Origin: Mesostigma viride
Lineage: Eukaryota; Streptophyta; Mesostigmatophyceae; Mesostigmatales; Mesostigmataceae
DNA length: 64,000 nucleotides
Reading direction: 5' to 3'
Assembly (NCBI GenBank): GCA_009746045.1
Contig: RPFO01000061.1
Location: 124,001-188,000 of the forward strand
The notes under the pieces: generated by a model
Told to the model about the DNA's origin: nothing
The model's input: the letters and a program-made list of their open reading frames with translations, nothing else
The model's database searches: none
Program-made: the position numbers and the translations under genes
Shown: one piece after another, positions 20,038 to 29,462 of the stretch
How positions within the stretch are numbered: position 1 is the stretch's first letter
Layout of the letters: every line of letters begins with the position of its first letter

Positions 20038-20747
20038 CACGTACAGTACTTTCAACCGCAGCTCTGCCTTTTAACCGTCGAATGCGCAATCGATCTAGAA
20101 AGTATCCGCGATTTCAGTACATGCCGTCACCCTTGACAGTTGTCGTACAATACTACAAATTAACGCCAATAGAAACTCGCCTCCAAACATATATCTCGAT
20201 AGAGGCATGCGTCTTATTTAATTTCAAGGTACCTCTTAATTAATCTCGCCCCCCGGCCTCCGCTAATTTGCTAATTTGCTAAATTTGCTAAAAAAGAGCC
20301 AATTTTACCCCGACTCTGTCTTTTTTTTTTGTTGTATTCACCTTTGCCCGGACTTACAGACTTTTTTTTTGCAAACTTATAGCCCGAGGCGGGGCCCGAG
20401 ATTAATTAAGAGGTACCTTGAAATTAAATAAGAGACATGCCTCTATCCAAATATATTTTAGGACGCGAGTTTCGATTGGCGTTAACCTGTAGTATTGGAC
20501 GGCAAGCCGACAACATGTCAAGCCGTTTAATTCCTTTCGACTTTTACATTTTCTCGTAGTTGTCAAAAAAGGATCATTTTTATACCCGACTTCTCCGTTA
20601 AATCTCATCGACCGGGTTTCGAAACAACCCACGAACGCCGTAGATGCAGATCCAACGGAGTAAACAACGTCACGACCGACGCGGCGCCAAATAGGTAGTC
20701 GCCTAGGTTCCTAGCTTTTCTGCGAGCCATTTTCGTGCCGCGTCGTG

Positions 20748-20799
20748 TACCCGTGAGATGTACCCGTGAGATGTACCCGTGAGATGTACCCGTGAGATG
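20748..20799 (+). repeat. 13-bp tandem repeat
   Basis: Four perfect copies of GTACCCGTGAGAT. Confidence 0.9.
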
Positions 20800-21080
20800 C
20801 AAAATCCGCTTGCCAGACCGGGATTCCGGGAACTCCGTCCAATACCGTCGTGCAGTACCACCAGTGCACTACCAATCTATCAATCGTACAATACTACGAC
20901 TTAACGCCAACAGAAACTCGCCTCCAAAACTATATATTCATAGATGCACGCCTCTTATTTAATTTCAAGGTACCTCTTATTTAATCTCAGCCCCCGCAGG
21001 CCGCAGACTTGTCTTCTCCCGGTCAGGGCTAAGTTTTCCAAAAACCAAAGTCCTAAGTCGAAACCATTTTTTCCTCCTGT

Positions 21081-23527
21081 TCTGCAGTACAACAAAGCAC
21101 CCAAACATTGCCAATCTAGTTCGCATTGCGGACGACAACAAACAAACCTGGGAAGTTTTTTACAACGGTCTAGATGCCCACTTGTCGCGGTCTAAGGAAG
21201 AGGCCGACGAGCAAGCCTTCAACGACTTCGAGGGCTATGCAGTTAATAAGGCAAATTTGCCAGGGGCTGCACGTGATTTCCAGGTCTTCGTGCACAAGCA
21301 CAAGCTGCTAGATACCCTCAAGCCCATTTTCCTGTGCAATCGATTTCTCAAGAAATGCGACCTCTCGTCGGATGTGCATCTGACCATAGCGACGGAACTC
21401 AAAAAGAAGAGTGCCGTCAGTTTCGACGAGGGCATGCTGTATTTGATCTCATGCTTCAAGAGTGCGCAGTCCAAGCCGGCTGCCTCGGCTGCTCTGCCAT
21501 CCCTGCGCAAGGTGGATGCCGGCGCGTCTTCTTCTTCAGGCGCAGAGGCTCCAATTACGCGGTCGGAGCTTACGGCCATCCTGAAAAAGGTCGTCGGCCA
21601 CGGCAACAACGGGGGCCAGCGAGGGCGCAAGCGCGGGCATGGTGGCGACGCCAAGCAGGGTGATAATCCCCCGGCCAAGCGGCAGCAGGGGGCGTCTACT
21701 GACCGCAAGCAACGCTGTGAGCGCTGCTTCGGACGTCGCCATGTCCGGGATGACTGCCGAGTTCGCCCGGACCTGGAGCTCGAGGACAACCTTTGCCGCA
21801 AGTGCCACGACGTTCTGCGTGGTCACAGCGTGGAGGCGTGCAAGGCCAAGCGCATCGTCGTCCACGGCACACGCGAGGAGTGGGCAGAGCGACGGGCAGC
21901 ACGAAAGTCAGGTGAGAGCACGCTCGATACCCCTTCTTTTGCTCAATGCGTCACGCTGAACCGGGCCGTCGTAGAGCCTGACGTCGTTCCTAAAAGCAAC
22001 GTGACTGCATCCTCTGTCTCATTCCGTGATGTGCTCACGCAATCCGTTGATGCTGCTCTGGCTCTGTCGCGCCAGGATCACGTGCTTCCTGAGCACGGGT
22101 CTACAATGCGTGACCTAAGCAATGTGGTGTCTTCTAGGTCGGGTGTGTACAACGCCGAGCGACCAAGCACTACTGCAGCACCCCAGCTAGATACTGGGGC
22201 GGTTGGGCCTATGAGGAATGTTGTGACAGTGCAAGAGAATGCTGGGCGGGCAGATGTTCTCGGTACACACCACCCTAGTGTGGATCTTCACATTGGCAAG
22301 GTGCTCACACGGGCGGCCTTTCGTGCAGCCTCTGAAGCTGCCCAGTTAGCCAATGTCACTACCCCAGTAGTCACCCCACCTGTTGAGAATCCTGACAATG
22401 CCACTGCACCTCAGGCTGTCACCCTGAAACTGTTAGCATACCAGATGCACCGTGCATACGGGCATGAGGCCCAAGCCGAGGTAGAGGGGGCACACATGTT
22501 GGGGGCACCTTTATACAACGAGCTGAAGAATGTGCGTGCTCAGTGTCCTGCCTGCATCAAGATCAGGAAGAAGTCGCGTAGGCGGCATGCCAAGACTCCA
22601 CCCTTGGAGCGAGGGTACCTTGTGGGGGATGTCATGCACATGGAAGGGGGGGACACCTATTTCATAGTCAAGGATAGGTTCAGCAAGGCCACCTACATTG
22701 AGCCGCTGCCTCACATGTTTGAGGCTGACCTGCACAGGGCTATCAAGATCAGCCTGGCTTTCTTTCATCCCGTAGTGGAGCTCATGCTAGACCAGCAGTT
22801 CCGCTGTGTGCAAGGTTTGCCGGGGATGGAGGCCGTGGTCATCGTGGGGCGTGAGGATCACGGCAATATGGGCATGATAGATCGCACTGTAAGCTATGTC
22901 AAGACTGTGGCAGCCAAGCGACAGGATAACCCACATGGCAAATCCTACGCGGTCAAGACGGCGTGGTGCAAGGAGCTCATGCATGTGTGCAACCATAGGC
23001 ACGTGCTTGATGTCAAGGGCTTTGGGCTAGTCACGCCTCGGGGGCTGTCAGCGGGCACCTACTCACCCGAGGTAGTAGAGGCATACCAACAGCATCTACA
23101 GGATACCGCCGCCAAGCTGCGGCTCAAGGATGCCACGCTGCCTGATTTGTCTAGCGCTTTTGAGGTCGGGCAGTTGGTCATGTTCCACAAGGAGAGCTCG
23201 CCCAGCGGCAAACGGGGCACCATGCAGGGGCCTGGGGCCATCACAAAGTTAGACTGGCCGCTGCGGGTCATAGACATAGAGTGGAATGATCGGGTGTATA
23301 GGGTACCATGGGCATCGGTGGCAGGCTATAAGCAAGGGGATAGCATGGAGAGTGAGCTGGCAGCCAACAGGGCACTGGGGTGGGTAGTGAAGGATAATGC
23401 GCCTGTCGTAGCATCTGAGGTGGTACCCCACGGGTCGCTCCCAGGGGCAGACACAGCTACACCCCCCCCTCCCCTGGGCCCCAATATGACCCCGTGGATG
23501 GGTGGGATGAGGATGGGGTGGGTTTGA
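21081..23527 (+). CDS. gag-pol: copia-A2 gag 3' part and integrase
   Basis: Open frame resuming gag after the insertion (first in-frame Met at 21182). It contains the capsid-like region, CERCFGRRHVRDDC (CX2CX4HX4C) and a second Cys/His box CRKCHDVLRGHSVEAC. A linker of about 190 residues without a plausible protease follows, then GAG-pre-integrase HRAYGHEA, CPAC of the zinc finger, the integrase core (GDVMHMEGGDTYFIVKDRFS; LDQQF; GMIDRTVSYVKT) and a C-terminal SH3-like domain (LVMFHKESSPSGKRG). The third catalytic position is D instead of E. It ends at TGA 23525-23527 and overlaps the pol ORF in the -1 frame. Gag packages RNA; integrase would insert the cDNA. Confidence 0.88.
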
Positions 23528-25812
23528 CGGGACCTAGTGCACGTAGTGACTCACCTCCTGTGCTAGCCACGGATAATGTGGGAGGCCCGCCTAGCGTGGC
23601 CTCGCCGGAGGGTCAGGGTCCTGCCCATGCGCCTCGCCCACCTAGGGACCTGGCTTCAACGGTCACGGCCTTGTGGCGTGCTCAGGCGCTTAAAGCGAAA
23701 GCTGCATCAGGGGTGGCTCAGGTCAAAACTCTCTCACAGGGGGTCAGGCCGGTTAAGTCAGCCTTGTTTCCTACGTGTAGACCGTGGCAGCTGGTGGCTG
23801 TGGACACGCAAGCATCCGTGTCTATTATCTCTCGTCGGGCAGCCACCCTGTATCCAGTGCTAGAGTCGCCGTACAAATCGGTGACCGACTTTGCAGGCAC
23901 TTCGGCATATCAAGTTACCGGGATGGTGGTGCTGCCGGTGTTGGGCATTGACACGCCGTTTCACGTCGTGGATGGCTACGAGGATGTGGCCTTGCTGGGC
24001 GAACCTTTCGTATCATACCCGGGGTTCTCAGTGTCCGCTGACTTGCTGTCAGTCGCGGGGGTGGGCAGCATCCCGCTTCGCGAGTACCACGCTCCATTGG
24101 GGGTGGTGGTCGGGCAGCCCGGCGTCGTGCGGCGCTTACCGATGGCGGCGTTTTCCACACCGCCGCTCGTCCAGTCCATCATTCAGCCTCAGGATTGGCA
24201 CCCGCGCAGCTTCGGCCTCCACTCACACTCACTGGCGGCGGATAGCCCTGTGACGTGGGAGCAACTTGTCCTGGACTGTCAAGATCCTCTCAAGTTTGCT
24301 TTGTGGCGCGACGCGTTCATTCGAGCCAAGGAGCAGTGGCGAGAGCGCGAGGTCTACCGAGGATTGGAGAGTGTGCCAGCCGGGGCCACGCGGTTGCGGT
24401 TGAAGTTCGTGCTCACCTACAAGCCGGACGAGACCAACTCTTCGGTGGTGTTCCGGGTAAGGCCCGTGGTCACGGAGACGAAGGGGTCCTCCCCGCTGGA
24501 CGCCAAGGATCTTTATACCCCTGGGCTCAACCATGTTTCGCATCGGCTACTGACGGTCATCTACTTGGGCAAGCGGAACGCGGGCAAGGACTACGGGATG
24601 TGGTGCGGTGACTTTCAGCGGGCATTCCTCCACAGCGACGCTGGGGTCGCGCAGCAAACATGGCAAGGCACCCGCTACGTGGTGAAGGTCCCGGTGGTCT
24701 GGCAGGATGGCACCATTGGCAGCGAGTATATCGAGCTGTTGACAGGGGTGGAGGGGCTGCAGAGCTCTCCCATCATCTTCCGCATTTCCGCGGAGGAGGT
24801 CTTGCAGAGCTTAGGGGCCACGTACCATCGCGCGGATCCTAACTTCTTTGTGGTCCCCACCGGCGTCCCTGGCGAGCCAGCCCTCTTCGTGTGGCATGGC
24901 GATGACTTCAAGCTGGTGGCACCTCGCACCTTTGCTACCCAGTTTCTTGCTGCAGTGGCGGCTAAGTTTCCCCTGGGCAGGGCGGTGGATCATGAGGAGG
25001 GTAAACCCGTGGTGTTTTGCGGCGTGCAGTCTACGTTGCAGCGGGATTCGCGTTCTGGCGAATGGGTCATGCACATGCAGGATAGCCGCAACTATGTGGT
25101 TGACCTGCTGGCCGACCTCCCGTCCCCGCTGTTGGCAACCCATGGGCCCTCGGTTAAGGGCAAGCTCGGGTGGTTGGCGGACACGGTGGCACCTGATTTG
25201 GCGGTGCTCGCTCGCCTGCCCGATGATGTGCTGGAAGGACTAGGGTCCATTCATGTTCGGCGGCAGCTGGCCATGACGCCCGGCATTGTGCTTCGTGGGC
25301 TCGATTGCTCACAGCCGGTGCACCTCGAGATAGTGACGGATGCTAATCTAGAGACGCGCACAGTCAGCCAAGTGCGGGCCCGCATGGGGGCACTGTTCTT
25401 TATTAGCAATGAGGGACAGCCTGGCATGTTGTTAGATTGGTACTCGCGCTTGCACAGCCGCATTGCCACTAGCCCCAACACGGCTGAATGCCGGGGCATT
25501 GTTTCAGCTATCTCACATGGCATGTGGCTGCGGTACTTGCTGGGTTGGGTATTTGGCTCGTGTGGGTTCACTCTTCACTGGACTAGCACGGTGCACACTG
25601 ACTCACAAAGTTGTTTGGCCTTCCTTGACAATCCCTATGCGCGGTCACAGGACGTTGATTACCTCGTACTCGCTGAGGCGGCCTCCTGCGTCACGCGTCT
25701 CCAGCACATCGCGGATGAACTCAATCCCGCGGATGCACTCACCAAGGAGGCGCGGGAGGCTGCCCCGCAGTACGCAGTGTTGCGCAAGCGCATGACGATG
25801 CAACACCCGTGA
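23494..25812 (+). CDS. pol: copia-A2 protease-like domain, reverse transcriptase, RNase H
   Basis: 772 codons from Met 23494; the frame is open from 23419. Residues about 98-190 look like a retropepsin: VAVDTQASVSIIS (Asp104), a flap-like DFAG, GMVVLPVLG and ALLGEPF. RT follows: LRLKFVLTYKP, CGDFQRAFLH (Asp373), GVEGLQSSP (equivalent to YGLKQ.P) and FVWHGDDFKLV (Asp470/471; HGDD where copia has YVDD). RNase H has TDAN, TAECRG, HTDSQS and NPADALTKE. No internal stop. Expression probably needs a -1 frameshift from the upstream ORF; a run of eight C followed by T at 23462-23470 lies in the overlap window. Alternatively the frame offset is an old lesion shared by both copies. Confidence 0.9.
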   Translation: MDGWDEDGVGLTGPSARSDSPPVLATDNVGGPPSVASPEGQGPAHAPRPPRDLASTVTALWRAQALKAKAASGVAQVKTLSQGVRPVKSALFPTCRPWQLVAVDTQASVSIISRRAATLYPVLESPYKSVTDFAGTSAYQVTGMVVLPVLGIDTPFHVVDGYEDVALLGEPFVSYPGFSVSADLLSVAGVGSIPLREYHAPLGVVVGQPGVVRRLPMAAFSTPPLVQSIIQPQDWHPRSFGLHSHSLAADSPVTWEQLVLDCQDPLKFALWRDAFIRAKEQWREREVYRGLESVPAGATRLRLKFVLTYKPDETNSSVVFRVRPVVTETKGSSPLDAKDLYTPGLNHVSHRLLTVIYLGKRNAGKDYGMWCGDFQRAFLHSDAGVAQQTWQGTRYVVKVPVVWQDGTIGSEYIELLTGVEGLQSSPIIFRISAEEVLQSLGATYHRADPNFFVVPTGVPGEPALFVWHGDDFKLVAPRTFATQFLAAVAAKFPLGRAVDHEEGKPVVFCGVQSTLQRDSRSGEWVMHMQDSRNYVVDLLADLPSPLLATHGPSVKGKLGWLADTVAPDLAVLARLPDDVLEGLGSIHVRRQLAMTPGIVLRGLDCSQPVHLEIVTDANLETRTVSQVRARMGALFFISNEGQPGMLLDWYSRLHSRIATSPNTAECRGIVSAISHGMWLRYLLGWVFGSCGFTLHWTSTVHTDSQSCLAFLDNPYARSQDVDYLVLAEAASCVTRLQHIADELNPADALTKEAREAAPQYAVLRKRMTMQHP

Positions 25813-25815
25813 GCC

Positions 25816-25869
25816 ACACAGGGTTACGGCTCGGGCGCTTTATGAATACAGCCATAACTCACCCTGTGT
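25816..25869 (+). promoter_or_regulatory. 3' hairpin with PBS-complementary loop (copia-A2)
   Basis: Same structure as at 5618-5671: 9-bp stem 25816-25824 with 25861-25869, inner stem, and a 20-nt loop ending in TTTATGAATACA (25839-25850). Confidence 0.7.
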
Positions 25870-26189
25870 TGCTAGCATTCACGAATATCATGGTGGTAGT
25901 TTTTTTTGCTTGTCCTGACCATACCCTAGCCACGTTGGACGGTGCCTTGGGCCCGTCGGCGGGTCACTGGTCCTAATAAATGGGTCACCTTTTGTCTGGT
26001 GGCATAGTTGTTTTTTCTCGATACTTATTACATCACTATTCATGTGTGATCACAAGGGCGCGGGTCGATACCGTGGTGATTTTGACGGCCTTGAGGCCCC
26101 CTTGAGTTCCCTACCTTAGAGGGTTTTGTATGGTCTGCATTTGATGTAATTATTTTGATAATTAATCAAAGAACAAAAGAGTATGTCGG

Positions 26190-26534
26190 AGTTGAGTAAC
26201 TCTAGAGCCCTAGGATCTGGCTCTGAGTTCCCCATGTCCGTCCGCACGCCTTCCGCTAGCGTCCGCTCAGCCGCCGGCTATAATCCGGCGGTCCGATGCG
26301 GGCGACCGGTCTAAGGGCGGCGCCTAGGGCCGGCGCCACCTAGGCCCCAGTCCGGGGCCTTATCCGGGTCAGTACGGACGGCTAGCTTGTCCCACGGTTA
26401 CGGCTAACCGGATAGGGTTTGCTGGCTAAGACATAAACCAGTGGTGGGCCAGCTCCGATGGCAGTTCTCTGTGTTCACCTTATCCCAAGCTCAACGTGAC
26501 CGACCGCCATAGCTGAGCCGGTCGGGCTTTAACT
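26190..26534 (+). repeat. 3' LTR of copia-A2
   Basis: 345 bp, identical to the 5' LTR except one visible substitution near 26459. Preceded by a purine-rich tract (about 26166-26185). Confidence 0.95.
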
Positions 26535-27388
26535 GGCCACCCCCCTCAAAGTCCAGCACCACGATGTCAGGCCGGTGGTTGGGGGAATAGAAGGCAGCGC
26601 CATCCGCATCCTCGGACCGGATGTTCGCGTGGGGGAAAACCGACCGAATCATGGCGAGCACCACCGTCAGGAGGACAGTGTGCAAATACAAATACCAATT
26701 CTGATTCTGTTGGCCCCCCATGCAGGCAAGGTAGTGAGTCCCCGTGGGATCCAGCGGTTGCCCACAGCTACCACAAGGCCGCCCGGCCGGAACAAGAGGC
26801 TGCGGGGCAAATAGCTGGTGCCGGAGCGCCACCGAGTAGTGGCTGGGAGCCAAGGCGAATGGGGGGGCCATGGGAAGAGCACGAAGGTACGCCGAGCCCA
26901 CACTCCGCAAGGAAAGCGAGAACAGCCACGCACGTCCCTGGGCGTTGAGGTCCGCGAAAAGAGCAATCCAATCAGCCGTGTGCAGAATACCCGCGTAGGT
27001 TTTCTGGTGTTTATCGATGACGCGAGCAGGGAATGCGGCGGGAGATTGAACGGAGGCGACCGAGGGAGTGCCGCGAGGGAGGTGGCGCTGTACCGCCTGA
27101 GCGGCACGGACGTGAGAACAGGCCTGCTGGATCTCAGCATAGGCCTCCTGGATGGCGGTGACGAAGGGCAAAGGGCTGCTGGGGTCCAGGAGGTCAGGCG
27201 CTGCCGTTGCCAAAAGGGGCAGGAGCCGGCAGCTTTCCGCCCACGACTGAGCGACGGAGCCCAAAAATGCTGCCGGGGCCAGCCGGGCGGCACGAGTCAG
27301 ACCGCAGCCACCCATCCGTGCAGGCAGGGAGGCAATGCGAATAGCATGTGGCGGGAGGTCGGGGCCCGGGACCAGCTGCGCCAAGGCC
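26535..27388 (-). pseudogene. non-LTR polyprotein C-terminal region (zinc finger and endonuclease, first part)
   Basis: Minus-strand frame entering at the truncated 5' end (about 27388). It reads LPARMGGCGLTRAARLAPAAFLGSVAQSW, a motif typical after the RT of R2/Dualen-like and related elements. CGSCGQPLDPTGTHYLAC (CX2CX9HX3C zinc site, about 26740-26795) follows, then RPDIVVLDFEGGG next to the copia-A2 insertion. No stop interrupts it. The reading frame continues at 18656. RT itself is missing because of 5' truncation. Confidence 0.8.
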
Positions 27389-27457
27389 GTCACATGTATG
27401 CTTCCACTTATTGTTTTAATGAAGATGCTGGTTTTTGTGGGAGCTACGTGGGACATG

Positions 27458-27876
27458 AATCGGGGTTCTTTGAACGGAGTTTCTTCTATACGTGAATGCG
27501 GGAACAAGAGGCCGCTGGATGAGCGGCTTATAGGTCGTAGTGTTTTCTCGTAGCTGTTTGGCTAGAGCTTTTGTGATTAGTAGATGCAGTATAGTGCATG
27601 GTTGAAAAATGAATTAAATAAAATGTGCGTTCCGCGCTTGGGTTGATTATACCCGGGCGGAACGGGGCGTGAGGTGCAGTGCCCCTGAAAAGAACAACCT
27701 ACGCATTATTTAATACTAGCCGTGCAGATTCGGGATATTCTACCCCCGGTCTGTACGGTTAGCGTCTTACTAGCATCACTGAACATAAGGGTTTAATGAC
27801 GTCAGTTAGCTAGGGATAAGGGAGGTTTTGCGACTAAAAGCCGCTCTGGCTGGTTTTGTCGGCCTCTTTCTTTGCT
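27458..27876 (+). repeat. YR-a repeat A2
   Basis: 419 bp copy of A1, with a small deletion near 27721. Immediately preceded by B1 and followed by a CCCACCCACCC spacer. Confidence 0.85.
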
Positions 27877-27911
27877 CCCCACCCACCCACCCTTGTCTTG
27901 GTTGCCTCTAG

Positions 27912-28037
27912 GGCAACGTACTTCATGAAGGGCCTTGAACGGCGTGCCTCCGGGCATGTCAATAGTGTCACATGTATGCTTCCACTTATTGTTTTAATGA
28001 AGATGCTGGTTTTTGTGGGAGCTACGTGGGACATGAA
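27912..28037 (+). repeat. YR-a repeat B2
   Basis: Begins GGCAACGTACTTC and ends GGGACATG before a shared AA. It matches B1 (18069-18133 plus 27389-27457), and so shows the uninterrupted form of the non-LTR target site. Confidence 0.85.
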
Positions 28038-29357
28038 AAGATCTTTCATATTTGGACTATGGATGATGCTGATGATCATTTTTAGTCGTTACAGTGCCAA
28101 GGCTTCCGCACCCTCTCTTCGCAGCGGCATCACATGCAGCGCTCATGCGCTGAAGGGCCGCCAATGGTTTCTTTGCATTTTATCGTGCAGGGATGGAAGT
28201 GTTTTAGTGAAGATGATATTGGAGCTTTCCTTTTTTATGATGATGTGACAAGACTACAATGTGCTGAGCCAACCATGGTTGACATGCGTGACTGCATGCA
28301 AGCTATATATACCATGTTCCTACTTGGTTCCTTGCCCTCCATAGTCCCAGTTCGTCATCCATGCCGGGGAGGACAGTTTAGGAGGTGTTGTTGTGTTGAT
28401 TAGCTTGGTTTGCATCAACCTTACACTCTAACCTGGGAGAACATAGGAAATGCTGCTTAGGCATGTTAGGGCTACCATCGTCAAGGCTATGCACATATTT
28501 ACAAGGCTGGCCATGCTGCCTGGAGGGATGATGAAGACGTATGAGGTGCGTGGCCACCCCTTTGTACTTTGTTAACATACTAGCATGGTTTTGGTGCATG
28601 TTGGATGGCATATGAAGTGGCACTGTGGGGTTACTAACTTACTGAGTGGTCCTTAGCGCCTTGTCAGGTGGTCATATCGGAAACCCATCAACTTGGGTAG
28701 TTCTTGTCACAATGACCCCCCACATTGAGCATGCGTTGCCGTCAGCGTGCAAGAGTTAATTATGTGTGCTTTGGTCAGTTTGCAGGTGTCTTTGATGAAG
28801 AAGGAGGTGCTAGTGTGCGGGCTGAATGGTTACTCTAATTTCCTTGCAGTGTCTAGATGGGTGGCCGTCTTGGAATGGTTGTAACTTGGGCAGTTCTTGT
28901 CAGAAGGTCGTCAAACCTTGAACATAGGAGGTACCGTATGTGCAGAGGATGGTAGTATGTGGTTTGGCCAGTTTTCACCTGGCTTGGATGTATAAAGGGG
29001 TGTTAGTGTGGTTAAATACTAGCTAAAAAAACCTCCATCAGCGTCATCACAGGCGGCAACCTAGGAATATCCATCAACTAGGGCTGCGCTTGTCAGAATG
29101 ACCTGAAAATTTGGGGCTGCATGTCTCCCAACCTCTAGTAGTCTAGTATTTGGAAATATATGATTTGGCACTATTCCATGTGTTGATGATTTGATTTTTT
29201 TTTTTTTAATTAAAAAAGTACCCTTTTTGCGGGAAAATCCATCAATGTGTCTAAACATGATGATTCTGTGCTCAAAATTAGGCAGACTTTCTCAAAAGTC
29301 AGGGAACTATATGGGAATATGTGATTTGGTCCCAATATGTTTGCCCACTGCCCCAGG

Positions 29358-29424
<67 letters not shown>

Positions 29425-29462
29425 GCTGCGTCACGTGGGTGCCAATACAGAGTAAAGGAACC
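28038..29462. other. unassigned sequence between YR-a and YR-b
   Basis: No ORF above about 90 codons and no recognised motif. It may be the remainder of the chromovirus LTR region or host intergenic DNA. It includes a short homopolymer T stretch (about 29192-29206) and the TAA microsatellite. Confidence 0.35.
29358..29424 (+). repeat. (ATA)n microsatellite
   Basis: About 22 perfect ATA/TAA units. Confidence 0.98.

Larger units (their letters stand above)
19353..21080. mobile_element. unidentified 1.7 kb insertion in copia-A2 gag
   Basis: Present in copia-A2 and absent from copia-A1 at the same codon; four bases of gag are missing at the junction. No convincing ORF. It holds a roughly 220-bp unit repeated directly (about 19690-19925 and 20040-20246), a third partial copy at 20868-20990 and an inverted partial copy at 20400-20510, plus C-rich and 13-bp tandem repeats. 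The repeat structure suggests a non-autonomous element. No clear terminal inverted repeats or target duplication found. Confidence 0.55.
18657..26534 (+). mobile_element. copia-A2, LTR retrotransposon (young, interrupted in gag)
   Basis: 345-bp LTRs (18657-19001 and 26190-26534) that I can distinguish by only one substitution, with ends AGTT...AACT and a perfect 5-bp duplication GGCCA (18652-18656, 26535-26539). Internal order: gag with two zinc knuckles, integrase, protease-like domain, RT, RNase H. The only gross lesion is a 1.7 kb insertion in gag (about 19353-21080). It inserted in the endonuclease ORF of the non-LTR element. Confidence 0.95.
18134..27388 (-). mobile_element. 5'-truncated non-LTR retrotransposon with restriction-like endonuclease
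   Basis: Minus-strand fragment (about 1.38 kb without the nested copia-A2) flanked by a perfect 10-bp duplication GTCACATGTA (18124-18133 and 27389-27398) inside repeat B1 of YR-a. It encodes only the C-terminal end of a non-LTR polyprotein. The 3' end (left side) is AT-rich and not a poly-A tail. The coding content fits R2-superclade or Dualen/RandI-type elements, which have a C-terminal restriction-like endonuclease. Confidence 0.8.
16806..28037 (+). mobile_element. YR-a: non-autonomous split-direct-repeat element (TOC1/PAT-like)
   Basis: Order A1 (16806-17227), internal X (17228-18068), B1 (18069-18133 plus 27389-27457), A2 (27458-27876), C-rich spacer (27877-27911), B2 (27912-28035). A1/A2 and B1/B2 are near-identical direct repeats. 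The A1-X-B1-A2-B2 split arrangement is that of PAT/Ngaro/TOC1-type tyrosine-recombinase retroelements, which lack target duplications; here only AA is shared at the ends. No recombinase or RT is encoded. B1 is interrupted by the non-LTR element at 18134-27388. Confidence 0.75.

Noticed and set aside
19353-21080. Spliceosomal intron in copia-A2 gag
   Set aside because: Absent from copia-A1, no GT at the left edge, four gag bases missing at the junction, and a repeat-rich interior. An insertion fits better, though no RNA data exist.
22184-22210. LDTGAVG in the copia-A2 gag-IN linker as the protease active site
   Set aside because: No hydrophobic strand before it, no flap and no (I/L)LG segment after it, and no equivalent in copia-B or copia-C. 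The DTQA domain downstream has all of these.
16806-27876. A repeats of YR-a to YR-d as ordinary LTRs
   Set aside because: No 5-bp duplications at their ends, and B repeats lie both inside and outside A2. The split A1-B1-A2-B2 order is not an LTR layout.
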